From positions 1-47,570 of the IMG/VR virus record IMGVR_UViG_3300037245_001839: a stretch of DNA of 47,570 bases; one strand, given 5' to 3'. The notes under the pieces were generated by a model. The model ran no database searches. It was not told the DNA's origin and worked only from the letters and a program-made list of their open reading frames with translations. Made by a program: the position numbers and the translations under genes. Source of the DNA: a virus. This document shows, piece after piece, positions 22,389 through 30,203 of the stretch. Each line of letters opens with the position of its first letter. The first letter of the stretch is position 1.

Positions 22389-22517
22389 ATGAAATCACTA
22401 CTCATCACACTGTTAGTTGTGGCGCTCCTGTTGATTCAGGGGTGCGGAACGGTCCAGGGCTTTGGCCACGACCTCGAATGGTTAGGCCAGAAGCTCGAAA
22501 CTACCGAAGCAAGTTAA
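22389..22517 (+). CDS. entericidin-like lipoprotein
   Basis: The product is 42 aa. A lipoprotein signal (MKSLLITLLVVALLLIQGC, Cys at residue 19) is followed by GTVQGFGHDLEWLGQKLE. This fits the entericidin pattern, in which a lipid-bound Cys precedes a GxGxD motif and an amphipathic helix. Entericidins are envelope toxins or antidotes in bacteria. In a phage it may act on the envelope late or modify superinfection. AAGGAATTG precedes the ATG. Confidence 0.7.
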   Translation: MKSLLITLLVVALLLIQGCGTVQGFGHDLEWLGQKLETTEAS

Positions 22518-22566
22518 GGACAGCCACAGGCCCACGGATGGGCCATGTAATTATAGGAGATAAGAT

Positions 22567-22995
22567 ATGGAACAAAGTAAAGGGAAATTGAAAGTCGAAA
22601 AAGATACAGAATTGTTTTATCCACATGATTCTTATCTTGTTACAGACGAAAACGGCAATTCTATAGTTAATTTCATAGGCGACAATCCTGATATTGATGC
22701 CGAAGCCAACGCCCTCCATCTCATCAAGTGCTGGAACGCCTTTGAAAAGGATGGGTTGGTGGGGGAGATGAGGGATGCACTGAAGGACGCCCTAAAGGAT
22801 ATGGATAGCGACGCTGTTCAGTGCAATGGAGACTGGCAAACAGGATTATTCTGTGGGCTTGAAGATGTAGGCACTAATGATATTTACGAAGCTTGCTTGC
22901 ATGGGTACGAAAAAGCCCTCGACAAAGTACAAGAATGGGTATTGTGTAACTTTGAAGCTGTCCTCGCCAAATATGAGGAGATTGACAATGGCTGA
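22567..22995 (+). CDS. hypothetical early protein
   Basis: The product is 142 aa, acidic, with helical segments (ALHLIKCWNAFEKD, ALDKVQEWVLCNFEAVL). Its last codons overlap the next gene. No domain recognised. Confidence 0.6.
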   Translation: MEQSKGKLKVEKDTELFYPHDSYLVTDENGNSIVNFIGDNPDIDAEANALHLIKCWNAFEKDGLVGEMRDALKDALKDMDSDAVQCNGDWQTGLFCGLEDVGTNDIYEACLHGYEKALDKVQEWVLCNFEAVLAKYEEIDNG

Positions 22996-23221
22996 GACAG
23001 CAACAACCAGTACATCAAGCGGCAAGTTCGCTACAATGAAACTGGACATTTTACTAAACATGATGAAAGACTTACCAGAATACCCGAAAATGTTCGGATT
23101 GAACTGGTGCAAGATCGTGCCGAGTGAAATTATTCCCCCGAATACAATATTTATAAGTATGGATTTAGCAAAATGGCTCGAAAATTCAGGAATAATATTC
23201 CTTGAGGAGCAAACTCCATGA
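22988..23221 (+). CDS. hypothetical early protein
   Basis: The product is 77 aa from ATG 22988, overlapping the preceding gene by 8 bases. A Ser/Thr-rich start leads into an aliphatic, mixed alpha/beta body. No domain recognised. Confidence 0.55.
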   Translation: MAETATTSTSSGKFATMKLDILLNMMKDLPEYPKMFGLNWCKIVPSEIIPPNTIFISMDLAKWLENSGIIFLEEQTP

Positions 23222-23388
23222 CTGAGACATGCTATAATTGCAGGTTTTGGAAAAAAAACAGGAATTGGTTTAGCAGGAATCGGCGGAAGCTAAAGAAATT
23301 GGTTTTTTGGGGAATATGTTACGGTAATACATTGTGGACAAGTTCAGTATTTTATTATCGGTGTGGCGAATTTGAGGTGAAAGAATGA
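23218..23388 (+). CDS. small Cys-containing protein
   Basis: The product is 56 aa with CYNC at residues 5-8, a basic centre and two further Cys, suited to one zinc ion. It overlaps both neighbours by 4 bases. Confidence 0.55.
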   Translation: MTETCYNCRFWKKNRNWFSRNRRKLKKLVFWGICYGNTLWTSSVFYYRCGEFEVKE

Positions 23389-23717
23389 CTCTTAACGAAA
23401 CTTGGGAAAACTGTCTGGCTATGTGGAAATGGATAGCGGAGCAATGGGACGATGGAGACGATGACCAAGATGTGAATAAGCTGAAGGAGACATGGTTAGA
23501 CGAGCACGGCTCTCAGCCTATTGAGGATGATTGCTTCTTCTGTGACTACGGCCTGAATAATGGCAAAGAGGATAGGCCATGCGAAAGCTGTCCGGGTTAT
23601 TTGGTTGACCCGGGTTTTAATTGTGAAAACCCAAAATATCATTACAGACACAGACCAATTAAATTCTACGAAAAAATCATAGCCCTGAACAAAAAGAGGG
23701 AGTCCGACAATGACTGA
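23385..23717 (+). CDS. acidic Cys-rich protein
   Basis: The product is 110 aa. An acidic helical N-terminus is followed by CFFC, CESC and one more Cys, a likely zinc site. The overlap with the next gene is 8 bases. No family recognised. Confidence 0.6.
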   Translation: MTLNETWENCLAMWKWIAEQWDDGDDDQDVNKLKETWLDEHGSQPIEDDCFFCDYGLNNGKEDRPCESCPGYLVDPGFNCENPKYHYRHRPIKFYEKIIALNKKRESDND

Positions 23718-24060
23718 CAAACTATCCCAAATCAAGCAAGCGGCAGAGGCGAAGAACGGGCTTTTACCCTGTCCATTTTGCGGGGGAAGGGCGTTCACTG
23801 GAGTAGATGGTTTAAGTCCAGATTTCTTACATCACGTTTCATGTTCAAAATGCAATGCTTGTGTGCAAGATTGTGCAACCGAAGCCGAAGCTATCATTGC
23901 ATGGAACACCCGCACTCCTACCGTCCCTGCCCTGTGCAAAGCGGTAGAAGAAGCAAAGAAAATTTTGAGATTTCAGGGTGACCACACAAGCATTATAGGT
24001 TGTCGTCGCTCAGCCAAATTGGGTCTCACCCGCATCGACAAATTACTGGAGAGGGTGTAA
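23710..24060 (+). CDS. Lar-like restriction-alleviation family protein
   Basis: The product is 116 aa. Residues 17-70 hold the Lar-type pattern: LLPCPFCGG, then CSKCNA, then AEAIIAWNTR. Lar of the Rac prophage reduces type I restriction, and relatives are common in phages. The 40-residue C-terminal helical tail is extra. Family assignment is good. Anti-restriction activity here is inferred. Confidence 0.75.
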   Translation: MTDKLSQIKQAAEAKNGLLPCPFCGGRAFTGVDGLSPDFLHHVSCSKCNACVQDCATEAEAIIAWNTRTPTVPALCKAVEEAKKILRFQGDHTSIIGCRRSAKLGLTRIDKLLERV

Positions 24061-24299
24061 TGGCTAAGACAGTGCATTATGCTTATAGGTGCTATTGTGG
24101 CGAAGATGGGGCTTTTCATATAGTTATTCCTTGCCAAGATATAATCAAATCCATCTTTTACGGCTTATCAACAAATAGAAAGTCCCGCGTTACCTGCGAC
24201 AACTGCCGTAGGACTAAAGCGTGGTTTGAGTTTTGGAAGGAATTGACACCATCACCCCCACGGGGCGGTCTTTTGCCTCTCCAGCCGCCCCAGCAATAA
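24060..24299 (+). CDS. zinc-ribbon protein
   Basis: The product is 79 aa with CYC near residue 11 and CDNC near residue 48, a plausible ribbon. The 3' end contains a 7-bp stem GGGGCGG/CCGCCCC (24262-24268/24285-24291), which gives the proline-rich C-terminus and may be a processing or termination hairpin. The start overlaps the preceding stop (TAATG). Confidence 0.55.
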   Translation: MAKTVHYAYRCYCGEDGAFHIVIPCQDIIKSIFYGLSTNRKSRVTCDNCRRTKAWFEFWKELTPSPPRGGLLPLQPPQQ

Positions 24300-24328
24300 T
24301 AACTTTAATTTATGAAAGGAATTGGAAA

Positions 24329-24739
24329 ATGGATGAACAAATAGGAGACAAAATAGCAGGTTCGGAACCAGCAATTAGCCTACACCCCCAATCTCTTGAA
24401 GAAGCCATTGAATGGTGGGATAGTGGTAAGTCATTGTTCTCTGTGGAAATGGGAGGCTTGGGGCCGGGTTATGAGCAAGCCTTGCAAATTGCAGCTATGG
24501 AACTGATAAGAGAGTTCAAAAACCATGTTATCGATTGGAAGAATGAAGAAAAAGTTAAACAGTTTAATCAAGAAATCAATGATTATCACAATGGAATTAT
24601 TACAAAACTCAGACTTTCCGGTGCTCAATTTGGTGCTGCAAAATCTATCTTGTGTGTATTTCTAAGAAACGGCTGGGAAAAAGGCATAGAAATGGCCCCA
24701 GAGGATAGGCGAATCCAAATATCAAAGAATTTCCCTTAA
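24329..24739 (+). CDS. hypothetical early protein
   Basis: The product is 136 aa from ATG 24329, behind GAAAGGAA. It is helical, with a repeated small-residue pattern in the middle (GGLGPGYEQALQIAAMELI). No family recognised. Confidence 0.6.
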   Translation: MDEQIGDKIAGSEPAISLHPQSLEEAIEWWDSGKSLFSVEMGGLGPGYEQALQIAAMELIREFKNHVIDWKNEEKVKQFNQEINDYHNGIITKLRLSGAQFGAAKSILCVFLRNGWEKGIEMAPEDRRIQISKNFP

Positions 24740-24775
24740 CTGGTCGCCGTACCCACGGCCTGAAAGGATAAGGAT

Positions 24776-24985
24776 ATGGCAAAAATAGAAATATGTAATC
24801 CACAGGACATTGAGTTTACACTAACTTACAAAATGAAATTGTCTGAATGGAAGGAGCTTGCAGAGCAATTCAAGACCTCGACAAATGCCGGTCATGTAGC
24901 ATGGCCTGCATCCAAGTTTGTATCTGCTATTCAGGACATGGCTTCGCAGGCAACAAAAGCATTTTATCCATCCCTAAGCGAGTGA
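24776..24985 (+). CDS. small early protein
   Basis: The product is 69 aa with a helical core (MKLSEWKELAEQFK). The ribosome site is GAAAGGATAAGG, repeated almost exactly before the next gene. No family recognised. Confidence 0.55.
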   Translation: MAKIEICNPQDIEFTLTYKMKLSEWKELAEQFKTSTNAGHVAWPASKFVSAIQDMASQATKAFYPSLSE

Positions 24986-24997
24986 AAGGATAAGGAT

Positions 24998-25267
24998 ATG
25001 AAACCAAAGTACATAGCTTTGATATGGTTCGCAGTTAGCTGCTTAGGTGGATTGGTCTGGTTTTTTGCAATCACGGGCGTTGTCCATACCTGCCCCCTCT
25101 TGTCTCCAACAGAGCTACAGGAGCGGGTTGGGGTCGAGCCTGATGGCAAGATAGGCCCAGAGACTATGGAGGCTTGGGACAGGGTTTATTGCGAAGAACA
25201 GGGAATTAAAAGCTGCGAGCCGTTTGTAGGCGATGATGGTAAATTGCATTTTTATGACGAAAGGTAG
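24998..25267 (+). CDS. membrane-anchored protein with peptidoglycan-binding motif
   Basis: The product is 89 aa. Residues 5-30 form one membrane span. Residues 37-58 (LQERVGVEPDGKIGPETMEA) match the core of the peptidoglycan-binding domain 1 family (LQxxLGVxxDGxxGPxT), though only half the usual domain length is present. Three Cys follow the membrane span. It would place a wall-binding patch just outside the inner membrane. A lysis or wall-sensing role is an inference. Confidence 0.65.
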   Translation: MKPKYIALIWFAVSCLGGLVWFFAITGVVHTCPLLSPTELQERVGVEPDGKIGPETMEAWDRVYCEEQGIKSCEPFVGDDGKLHFYDER

Positions 25268-25333
25268 GCAGGCACCTTGCGACAGGGCGGGGCCAGGGAA
25301 TGGCCCCAAGCCTGCCAAGAAAGGAGATTGATT

Positions 25334-25609
25334 ATGAAGGTTAAAATTGTAGACAAAAAAGAAGATGTAAAAGAAATGACGATTGAGGAATTGGCGGAGA
25401 GGGAATTTATCGGGCTTAGAGGTGGTAGCCTAAAATACATGCTGGCCAAGGTTGGTAGGGGGATGTATCGGTTTGTGTGCGCAGCGTATCGGTTGGATTT
25501 TGAAGGGCCAAAGACGGAGGTGTTGAGACAATATGTAAAAAATGGTGAGCACAACGAAGGTCATACCTTCGACACCGCCCGCGAACTCTATCTATGGATG
25601 GCAGAATGA
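25334..25609 (+). CDS. hypothetical early protein
   Basis: The product is 91 aa from ATG 25334 behind AAAGGAG. It is basic and alpha/beta-like (YMLAKVGRGMYRFVCAAY). The stop overlaps the next ATG. No family recognised. Confidence 0.6.
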   Translation: MKVKIVDKKEDVKEMTIEELAEREFIGLRGGSLKYMLAKVGRGMYRFVCAAYRLDFEGPKTEVLRQYVKNGEHNEGHTFDTARELYLWMAE

Positions 25610-25710
25610 AAATACTGGTCTTTATCAAAAACCTGTTATGGCTCTTTGCACATGAATGGAAAAAGTGCTGGAACGCCATGTCAAGTAAGGAGTGGCGACC
25701 GTGGACATGA
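25606..25710 (+). CDS. 34-residue amphipathic peptide
   Basis: The frame overlaps both neighbours (ATGA) and encodes a Trp-rich, hydrophobic N-terminal segment (ILVFIKNLLWLFAHEW). Membrane association is possible. Confidence 0.4.
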   Translation: MKILVFIKNLLWLFAHEWKKCWNAMSSKEWRPWT

Positions 25711-25874
25711 GCCTTGACCAACTAACTCCCGCCGAGCGCCAACAGTCGTACTCCGACAGTTTCGCCAACAAGAGCTTACACGATATGCAGGCAAGAATGG
25801 CAAGGGCAGAAAGGGAAAAAGAAAATGAAGTGCTCGATACACTCGACCAAGGACTTGATACCCAAAAAGACTAA
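25707..25874 (+). CDS. 55-residue helical protein
   Basis: From ATG 25707, overlapping the previous stop. The charged helical sequence (MQARMARAEREKENEVLDTL) suggests a coiled coil. It overlaps the next gene by 50 bases, so either its end or the next start may differ. Confidence 0.45.
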   Translation: MSLDQLTPAERQQSYSDSFANKSLHDMQARMARAEREKENEVLDTLDQGLDTQKD

Positions 25875-26160
25875 GTTCGGGACAAGAAGCCAATGCCCAG
25901 TCGGCGGCTGTACCGTAGTCAGTTGGAACGGCAACCCTCCCGCTGATTGTGCCACCAGAGGGGCCAGAATCGCCGCACACGAGTCTTTTGATAAAATATG
26001 GCAGAGTGGTGCCTTGACCAGAAGCCAAGCTTACAAACGATTGTCGGATGCTTTAGGGCTGCGCCCTACAAAAACTCATATATGTCAATTTGAAATGGGG
26101 CGATGTTTGGCAGTACAAAGATTCGCTTATGAATTTTTGCGGAATGTGAGTGATTTATAG
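25825..26160 (+). CDS. DUF3268-like zinc protein
   Basis: The product is 111 aa. CPVGGCTVVSW opens a small beta sheet. Then come AAHESFDKIWQSG, SRSQAYKRLSDAL-type helices and a terminal FEMGRC segment. This order (metal-binding start, FDxxW, RxxAYxxL, closing Cys) matches the DUF3268 phage family. Function of the family is unknown. The start may lie slightly later because of the long overlap. Confidence 0.65.
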   Translation: MKCSIHSTKDLIPKKTKFGTRSQCPVGGCTVVSWNGNPPADCATRGARIAAHESFDKIWQSGALTRSQAYKRLSDALGLRPTKTHICQFEMGRCLAVQRFAYEFLRNVSDL

Positions 26161-26184
26161 ATGCAGGAATTAAGGAAGAAGATT

Positions 26185-26586
26185 ATGAGAGAGAATAAAT
26201 TCAGATGTTGGGATGAAGAAACAGAAACAATGCACTACTCAGACAAGTGCTGGGAAAATGCAGAGGCAACATTTGTTTGCGAGAGCGAAGGCACTTTGAA
26301 ATGTTACGTCCCTGAAGAAATAGCAGCTATGCAAGACGAACCTGCGTATACGGGGGGCAGAGAGCTTTTTCATATAGAACAATACACCGGCCTCAAGGAC
26401 AAGAACGGGGTCGAGATATATGAGGGGGATATAGTAAAAACACAACATGGTAATTATCCTGTCGGGTGGCTTATCCATCACGCCAGATTTGCGGCCCAAT
26501 ATGGACAAGTTTATGTAAAACCTGAAACTTGGAATAGACACGAAATCATCGGCAACATACACCAGAACCCGGAGCTTTTGCCATGA
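26185..26586 (+). CDS. YopX-like protein
   Basis: The product is 133 aa from ATG 26185 (MRENKFRCWD), behind AAGGAAG. An upstream ATG at 26161 is less likely. The family signature is clear: KFRCWD at the start, QYTGLKDKNGVEIYEGDIV in the middle, and EIIGNIHQNPELL at the end. YopX-type proteins are common in phages of many hosts and have no settled function. Confidence 0.85.
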   Translation: MRENKFRCWDEETETMHYSDKCWENAEATFVCESEGTLKCYVPEEIAAMQDEPAYTGGRELFHIEQYTGLKDKNGVEIYEGDIVKTQHGNYPVGWLIHHARFAAQYGQVYVKPETWNRHEIIGNIHQNPELLP

Positions 26587-26771
26587 CCATCTTCCGCACA
26601 CCCCCAGACGTTGAAGAAGCCCAGCACGAGGCGATGAAGGACGATATGGACTTCTCGGATTGGGGTCCGATAGTCCACTTGCCGCCGCCTAAGGATGGGC
26701 TTATGTTCGGTCACAAAATAGAATATTGGAAAAAACTAATAAAACACGAATCGTATATATCTGATTATTGA
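26583..26771 (+). CDS. 62-residue protein
   Basis: The frame overlaps the YopX-like stop (ATGA). It is acidic at the start and basic at the end. No family recognised. Confidence 0.5.
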   Translation: MTIFRTPPDVEEAQHEAMKDDMDFSDWGPIVHLPPPKDGLMFGHKIEYWKKLIKHESYISDY

Positions 26772-26782
26772 AAGGAAAAATT

Positions 26783-27199
26783 ATGAAAGCAAGTGATTTA
26801 AGAAACAGTCCCTACATGGAAGAAGACGACGTAACACCCCCTGTCATATTAACGATTGCAGCCGAAGAGCTAAGAGAGTTCAAGAAATTCGGCGGGGGCA
26901 TGGAGAACAAGGCCGTTCTTGGGTTTGGGGAAACCGACAAGCTATTTGTGTGCAATATAACCAATTTCAAGCACATCAGTAAAATCCTCGGAGAAAAAGA
27001 TTCAGCGGATTGGATTGGGCACAAAATAGAAATCTGGTACAATCCAGACATTGAATACCAAGGCGATACAGTTGGTGGGATTCGGGTCAGGAAACCAAAA
27101 AACTCCATCCAGCAAGCCGCCGAAGAGGCACAGGCAGCTCACCGAGACAGGCTTGCAAACGAACTGGCTGACGCCGAGGCGGCAATGGGAGATGATTAA
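26783..27199 (+). CDS. conserved phage DNA-metabolism-cluster protein
   Basis: The product is 138 aa from ATG 26783 behind GAAAGGAAA. The opening MKASDLRNSPYMEEDDV and the later WIGHKIEIWYNPDIEY resemble a family found beside recombination genes in many phages. The C-terminal 30 residues are Ala- and Glu-rich. The family function is not known to me. Position next to the NinB-like gene supports a DNA role. Confidence 0.6.
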   Translation: MKASDLRNSPYMEEDDVTPPVILTIAAEELREFKKFGGGMENKAVLGFGETDKLFVCNITNFKHISKILGEKDSADWIGHKIEIWYNPDIEYQGDTVGGIRVRKPKNSIQQAAEEAQAAHRDRLANELADAEAAMGDD

Positions 27200-27202
27200 G
27201 TT

Positions 27203-27658
27203 ATGGTACAGCCAAGATTCTTCTATGAATTGAAAAACGGAACTACAGTTTACGACCGGCCAGACATACGCCAATGCTATCTTGAGAACGTCGGCTGGAA
27301 GCGAGGCTACGAAGAGCATCATAAGGAAAAAGGACCGAGCAAAACCAATCCGCAACTGGCCTATTATTATGCTGTCGTGATTGAGACCGCCTTCCAACAG
27401 ATGCGTTCTGATGGTAATGATGTTATAAAAATTGATATTGCCGGAAAGATTCGGGAATTGCCCCTTACAGTTGATTTGGTCGATTTAGTTCTCAAAGATG
27501 CTTATGCAAAAAGCATTGGCGTGCCTAAAGTCTTAAAAACATTTATGAGCAAGACCGATTGTATGGCTTTGATAGATTTCTCAATCAGGTGGTGTGCTTG
27601 CTACCTGCACTGTGTAATCCCCGATCCAGACCCGAATTGGCGAGAGAAGGTAGAATAA
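27203..27658 (+). CDS. NinB-like recombination-associated protein
   Basis: The product is 151 aa. KTNPQLAYYYAVVIETAF and a C-terminal IDFSIRWCACYLHCVIPDPD match the general pattern of phage NinB-like proteins (KTxxQxxYxxG, then an alpha segment ending IPxPD). Lambda NinB aids recombination. The assignment is by pattern and moderate. It starts 3 bases after the preceding stop. Confidence 0.5.
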   Translation: MVQPRFFYELKNGTTVYDRPDIRQCYLENVGWKRGYEEHHKEKGPSKTNPQLAYYYAVVIETAFQQMRSDGNDVIKIDIAGKIRELPLTVDLVDLVLKDAYAKSIGVPKVLKTFMSKTDCMALIDFSIRWCACYLHCVIPDPDPNWREKVE

Positions 27659-27783
27659 TGGGCGACATGGCTGATTATGATTTTGAACAAGGCTCGGATA
27701 TGTGGAATGCGCACTTGGCTGGAGATTGCTTCCAAGATTGTATCTATTGCGAAGAAGGATACGAAAGGCAAGTTGTGGAATAA
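27658..27783 (+). CDS. acidic Cys-containing micro-protein
   Basis: The product is 41 aa, acidic, with Cys at the centre (DCFQDCIYCEEG). The TAATG overlaps on both sides show tight coupling in this string. Confidence 0.5.
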   Translation: MGDMADYDFEQGSDMWNAHLAGDCFQDCIYCEEGYERQVVE

Positions 27784-27929
27784 TGGGTGCATATAGATGT
27801 GCAAAATGTGAAGGCGATTTCTGCTCGCACGATGTTGTACCGGAAGAAGTTGACGGTGAATTGTGGTGCGAAGGCTGCTATGGAGATTTACTGGCCGAGG
27901 CCGAGGAAATGACTGAAAGGAAAGAATGA
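27783..27929 (+). CDS. zinc-finger micro-protein
   Basis: The product is 48 aa with CAKC (residues 6-9), a spacer and CEGC (residues 29-32), a small treble-clef-like arrangement. It overlaps both neighbours. Confidence 0.55.
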   Translation: MGAYRCAKCEGDFCSHDVVPEEVDGELWCEGCYGDLLAEAEEMTERKE

Positions 27930-28105
27930 TGGAATGTAAAGAATGTGGATATAGCTGTGACACAGAAATGGTAGGTGAGCATCACTATAAGCAACTCCAA
28001 GCCGAGAACAAGCGGCTGCGGGATTTTGTTTTGTGGACAAAAAGCAGTAAATTCGATAGCCGCGACATGAGCTTTAAGGCAAATGATGCCCTGAAAGACC
28101 AATGA
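27926..28105 (+). CDS. small zinc/coiled-coil protein
   Basis: The product is 59 aa (or 58 from the second ATG). CKECGYSC is followed by a helical part (YKQLQAENKRLRDFVLW). The stop overlaps the next gene's start. Confidence 0.5.
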   Translation: MMECKECGYSCDTEMVGEHHYKQLQAENKRLRDFVLWTKSSKFDSRDMSFKANDALKDQ

Positions 28106-28662
28106 TGGAACAATCCATATTTGACATCTGGAACTCATACCGCTCTACACGCAACAGGGCGGGCAAGTGGAAGGGCTGTGCCGAACTCGATGGATTCACC
28201 AAGTCCACGATTAGGCAAGCCCTGCGACTGCATGGGGGCACTGAGCGGGTCATGGCGGCAATTACCAACTACCACAAGGTCTGGCTCGGCAAAGAGTATA
28301 AATGGACGTACGCTTGGACTTTGTGCCATTTCTTGACCAGAACCGAGCCACATGACAGGAAGAGCCCCCAGATACGCAGATTCTTACCGGGCACTTTCAG
28401 GGCTGAGGACTATCTGTATCCAGCGGAGATTACGAGAAGGAAGGCTATCCAAGCCCAGCAAATAGCAGATACTTTGAAAGCCGAAAACATTAAGGCCGAA
28501 ATGAAGAGCGTACCTACCCCCAAAAGAAAGACTTCCCGGCAAATATATGCCGAACGTACCGAGGTCAAACTCGCCGAGGAATGGGATAAAAACGCGTTCA
28601 ATAGAATGTTAATAACAAAGCACAGACCGGATTTTGCCAAGAAAATGAGAGCCAAGCGATAA
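28102..28662 (+). CDS. possible replication-organiser-like protein
   Basis: The product is 186 aa, basic. IFDIWNSYRS, a helical middle with KVWLGKEYKWTYAWTLCHFL, and RRFLPGTFRAEDYLYP resemble the C-terminal part of DnaD/O-type phage replication proteins, where a short YxxxI helix is followed by WxxxFxxFL and a LxGxF segment. No winged-helix DNA-binding half is visible. In a genome without its own replicase, a helicase-loading factor would be expected. Confidence is limited. Confidence 0.4.
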   Translation: MMEQSIFDIWNSYRSTRNRAGKWKGCAELDGFTKSTIRQALRLHGGTERVMAAITNYHKVWLGKEYKWTYAWTLCHFLTRTEPHDRKSPQIRRFLPGTFRAEDYLYPAEITRRKAIQAQQIADTLKAENIKAEMKSVPTPKRKTSRQIYAERTEVKLAEEWDKNAFNRMLITKHRPDFAKKMRAKR

Positions 28663-28680
28663 TGTAAAGGAGAAGTACGA

Positions 28681-29067
28681 ATGATTACTAACAATGATTA
28701 TACTAAGACCTTACTCAGGCGAGAAAACAAAAACTTACGCGCTCGAATCAAGGGGCTTGAGAAGCAGGCAAGGGGTTACGGCGAATTATTGGGGTCTGCA
28801 AACACTGATGTAGAGAATTTACATAATTGGGGCAAAGACCTTGTGGAGCTGTTGCGAGAAGTGTGCGAAATGCTCCCTGTCCGTATGTGGCCTGAGCAAG
28901 CCAAGAAAATTCTAACAGAAGTAAAGGCTAAATACGAAAAAAGCCCCGCCCACGGCGGGAAAGGAGTAAGTGAAATGGAAGATATGATTCAAATTAAGAT
29001 TGCCGTTGAGGGACTGAGAAAGCCGTGGATGAGTTTGATATGGAGACATACATCAAAGATGCCGTAG
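28681..29067 (+). CDS. coiled-coil protein, possibly fused by readthrough
   Basis: The product is 128 aa. Residues 10-90 are a charged coiled coil. Near 28955 a CCCGCC/GGCGGG hairpin and a strong GGAAAGGAG site precede an in-frame ATG at 28975. The last 14 codons overlap the frame 29025-29207, which continues a more natural-looking protein. A frame change between 29000 and 29025 is possible. Confidence 0.5.
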   Translation: MITNNDYTKTLLRRENKNLRARIKGLEKQARGYGELLGSANTDVENLHNWGKDLVELLREVCEMLPVRMWPEQAKKILTEVKAKYEKSPAHGGKGVSEMEDMIQIKIAVEGLRKPWMSLIWRHTSKMP

Positions 29068-29207
29068 AGCATGTGCTTGACTTGGCCCGCGAAGGCGCAA
29101 CAAATGAATTGGCTGAAAAGTACGGAAGGCGATGGGCGGCTGAATTGGCTGTGAAAATAGACGAGAAAATCGAGCAAGCCATTAGCCCAAAGGACACCCC
29201 CCAATGA
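29025..29207 (+). CDS. helical acidic protein, 5' end uncertain
   Basis: The product is 60 aa from ATG 29025. It is a clean amphipathic helical sequence (METYIKDAVEHVLDLAREGA, then AAELAVKIDEKIEQAI). It lacks a ribosome site of its own. Joined to the frame starting at 28975, which has an excellent site, it would make a protein of about 77 aa. Confidence 0.5.
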   Translation: MDEFDMETYIKDAVEHVLDLAREGATNELAEKYGRRWAAELAVKIDEKIEQAISPKDTPQ

Positions 29208-29260
29208 TTGACTTAAAACACATACTGGCCGCCGTGGTAGCGAAGGAGGGGGCCGAATGA
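29204..29260 (+). CDS. 18-residue frame
   Basis: This very short frame links its neighbours through ATGA overlaps at both ends. It could serve only to carry ribosomes to the next gene, whose site GGAGGGGG lies within it. Confidence 0.25.
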   Translation: MIDLKHILAAVVAKEGAE

Positions 29261-29475
29261 TTGAGAAAAGACACAAAGGATGGCTTAATCTTAATCTGAC
29301 AGAACCAGTAGATTTAGATGTTGACGGCAGGCCCGTTAGATTGCCTAAGGGCTGCCTCGGCATGTGCTTTATTTGGGAATCAAAGGCTGCATTTGGGCGG
29401 GCGGGCTATAAGGGTACTAAAAATTTCCGCAAAGTATCTTGGCCTGTCCAGCAACCCAAAGAGGGGGAAGAATGA
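29257..29475 (+). CDS. 72-residue basic protein
   Basis: A beta-rich basic protein (LNLNLTEPVDLDVDGRPVRL) with GGAGGGGG before the ATG. The stop overlaps the next gene. No family recognised. Confidence 0.6.
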   Translation: MIEKRHKGWLNLNLTEPVDLDVDGRPVRLPKGCLGMCFIWESKAAFGRAGYKGTKNFRKVSWPVQQPKEGEE

Positions 29476-29795
29476 GCAAAAAATATATCTGCAACGGAAT
29501 TGATATTTGTGGGGTATTAGCTAAAGAGTGCCGACATGGAAAACCCCATATAGTAACTCGTTGTGGCGACTGTGGGACATGGTGCGGTGATTCAAACGGA
29601 TTTTGCAATGAAGGGTCATGTTCAGGTAAGCCTCAATACAAAACTATCTTCCATAAAGTTTGTGAAAAGCATTGTCGGCCAGCGTGCAATATAGAACACA
29701 TTCCGACAAAACAGTGTCCGCATAAACCCGAAATAAATTGCTTGACAGATGAAACCTGCGAAGATTGCCTTCACCATACGGAGGCCGAAGAATGA
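29472..29795 (+). CDS. Cys-rich protein
   Basis: The product is 107 aa from ATG 29472. It has 20 Cys, many in CxxC pairs (CGDCGTWC, CEKHC, CEDC), so several zinc ions are likely. No recognised family. Gene overlaps: 4 bases on each side. Confidence 0.6.
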   Translation: MSKKYICNGIDICGVLAKECRHGKPHIVTRCGDCGTWCGDSNGFCNEGSCSGKPQYKTIFHKVCEKHCRPACNIEHIPTKQCPHKPEINCLTDETCEDCLHHTEAEE

Positions 29796-30199
29796 GAACG
29801 ATCAAGACAATCACAGCCTCTTGCAAGAAACTCTACATAGAGATTATATGGCTCAGGGATGAGGGCGTGTGCCAGTGGTGCCACGGAGAAAAAGGCCCAG
29901 CCGAGCAAGTCCACCACATTATCGAGCGATCTTTGAGTGCGTACCTATTTTATGATTTATTAAACTTGATATTGCTGTGCAAGAAGTGTCATTGCAAATA
30001 CGGCTATGATAAAGCCGCAGGCATATATTGGTTTGAACATGCTTTCCCTGCCAGATGGAGATACCTACACGAAGTGATTGAAGACGAGTGGGGCAAAATG
30101 CTACCCCGGCGCAACGTCATAAAATCATCGTGGAAGAAACAGGATTATCTGGAAATAGAGGAAAGATTGAAAGCGAAACTTAAAGACTTGAAAGGATAA
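29792..30199 (+). CDS. HNH-like nuclease
   Basis: The product is 135 aa from ATG 29792. CQWCHGE (residues 30-36), QVHHIIERS (about 42-50) and LILLCKKCHCKY (about 62-73) reproduce the HNH order: Cys pair, His-His core, closing Asn/His-like segment with Cys pair. The family includes phage recombination and nicking nucleases. The C-terminal 50 residues are basic helices. A structural or resolution role in phage DNA metabolism is likely. Confidence 0.75.
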   Translation: MRTIKTITASCKKLYIEIIWLRDEGVCQWCHGEKGPAEQVHHIIERSLSAYLFYDLLNLILLCKKCHCKYGYDKAAGIYWFEHAFPARWRYLHEVIEDEWGKMLPRRNVIKSSWKKQDYLEIEERLKAKLKDLKG

Positions 30200-30203
30200 G
30201 AAG

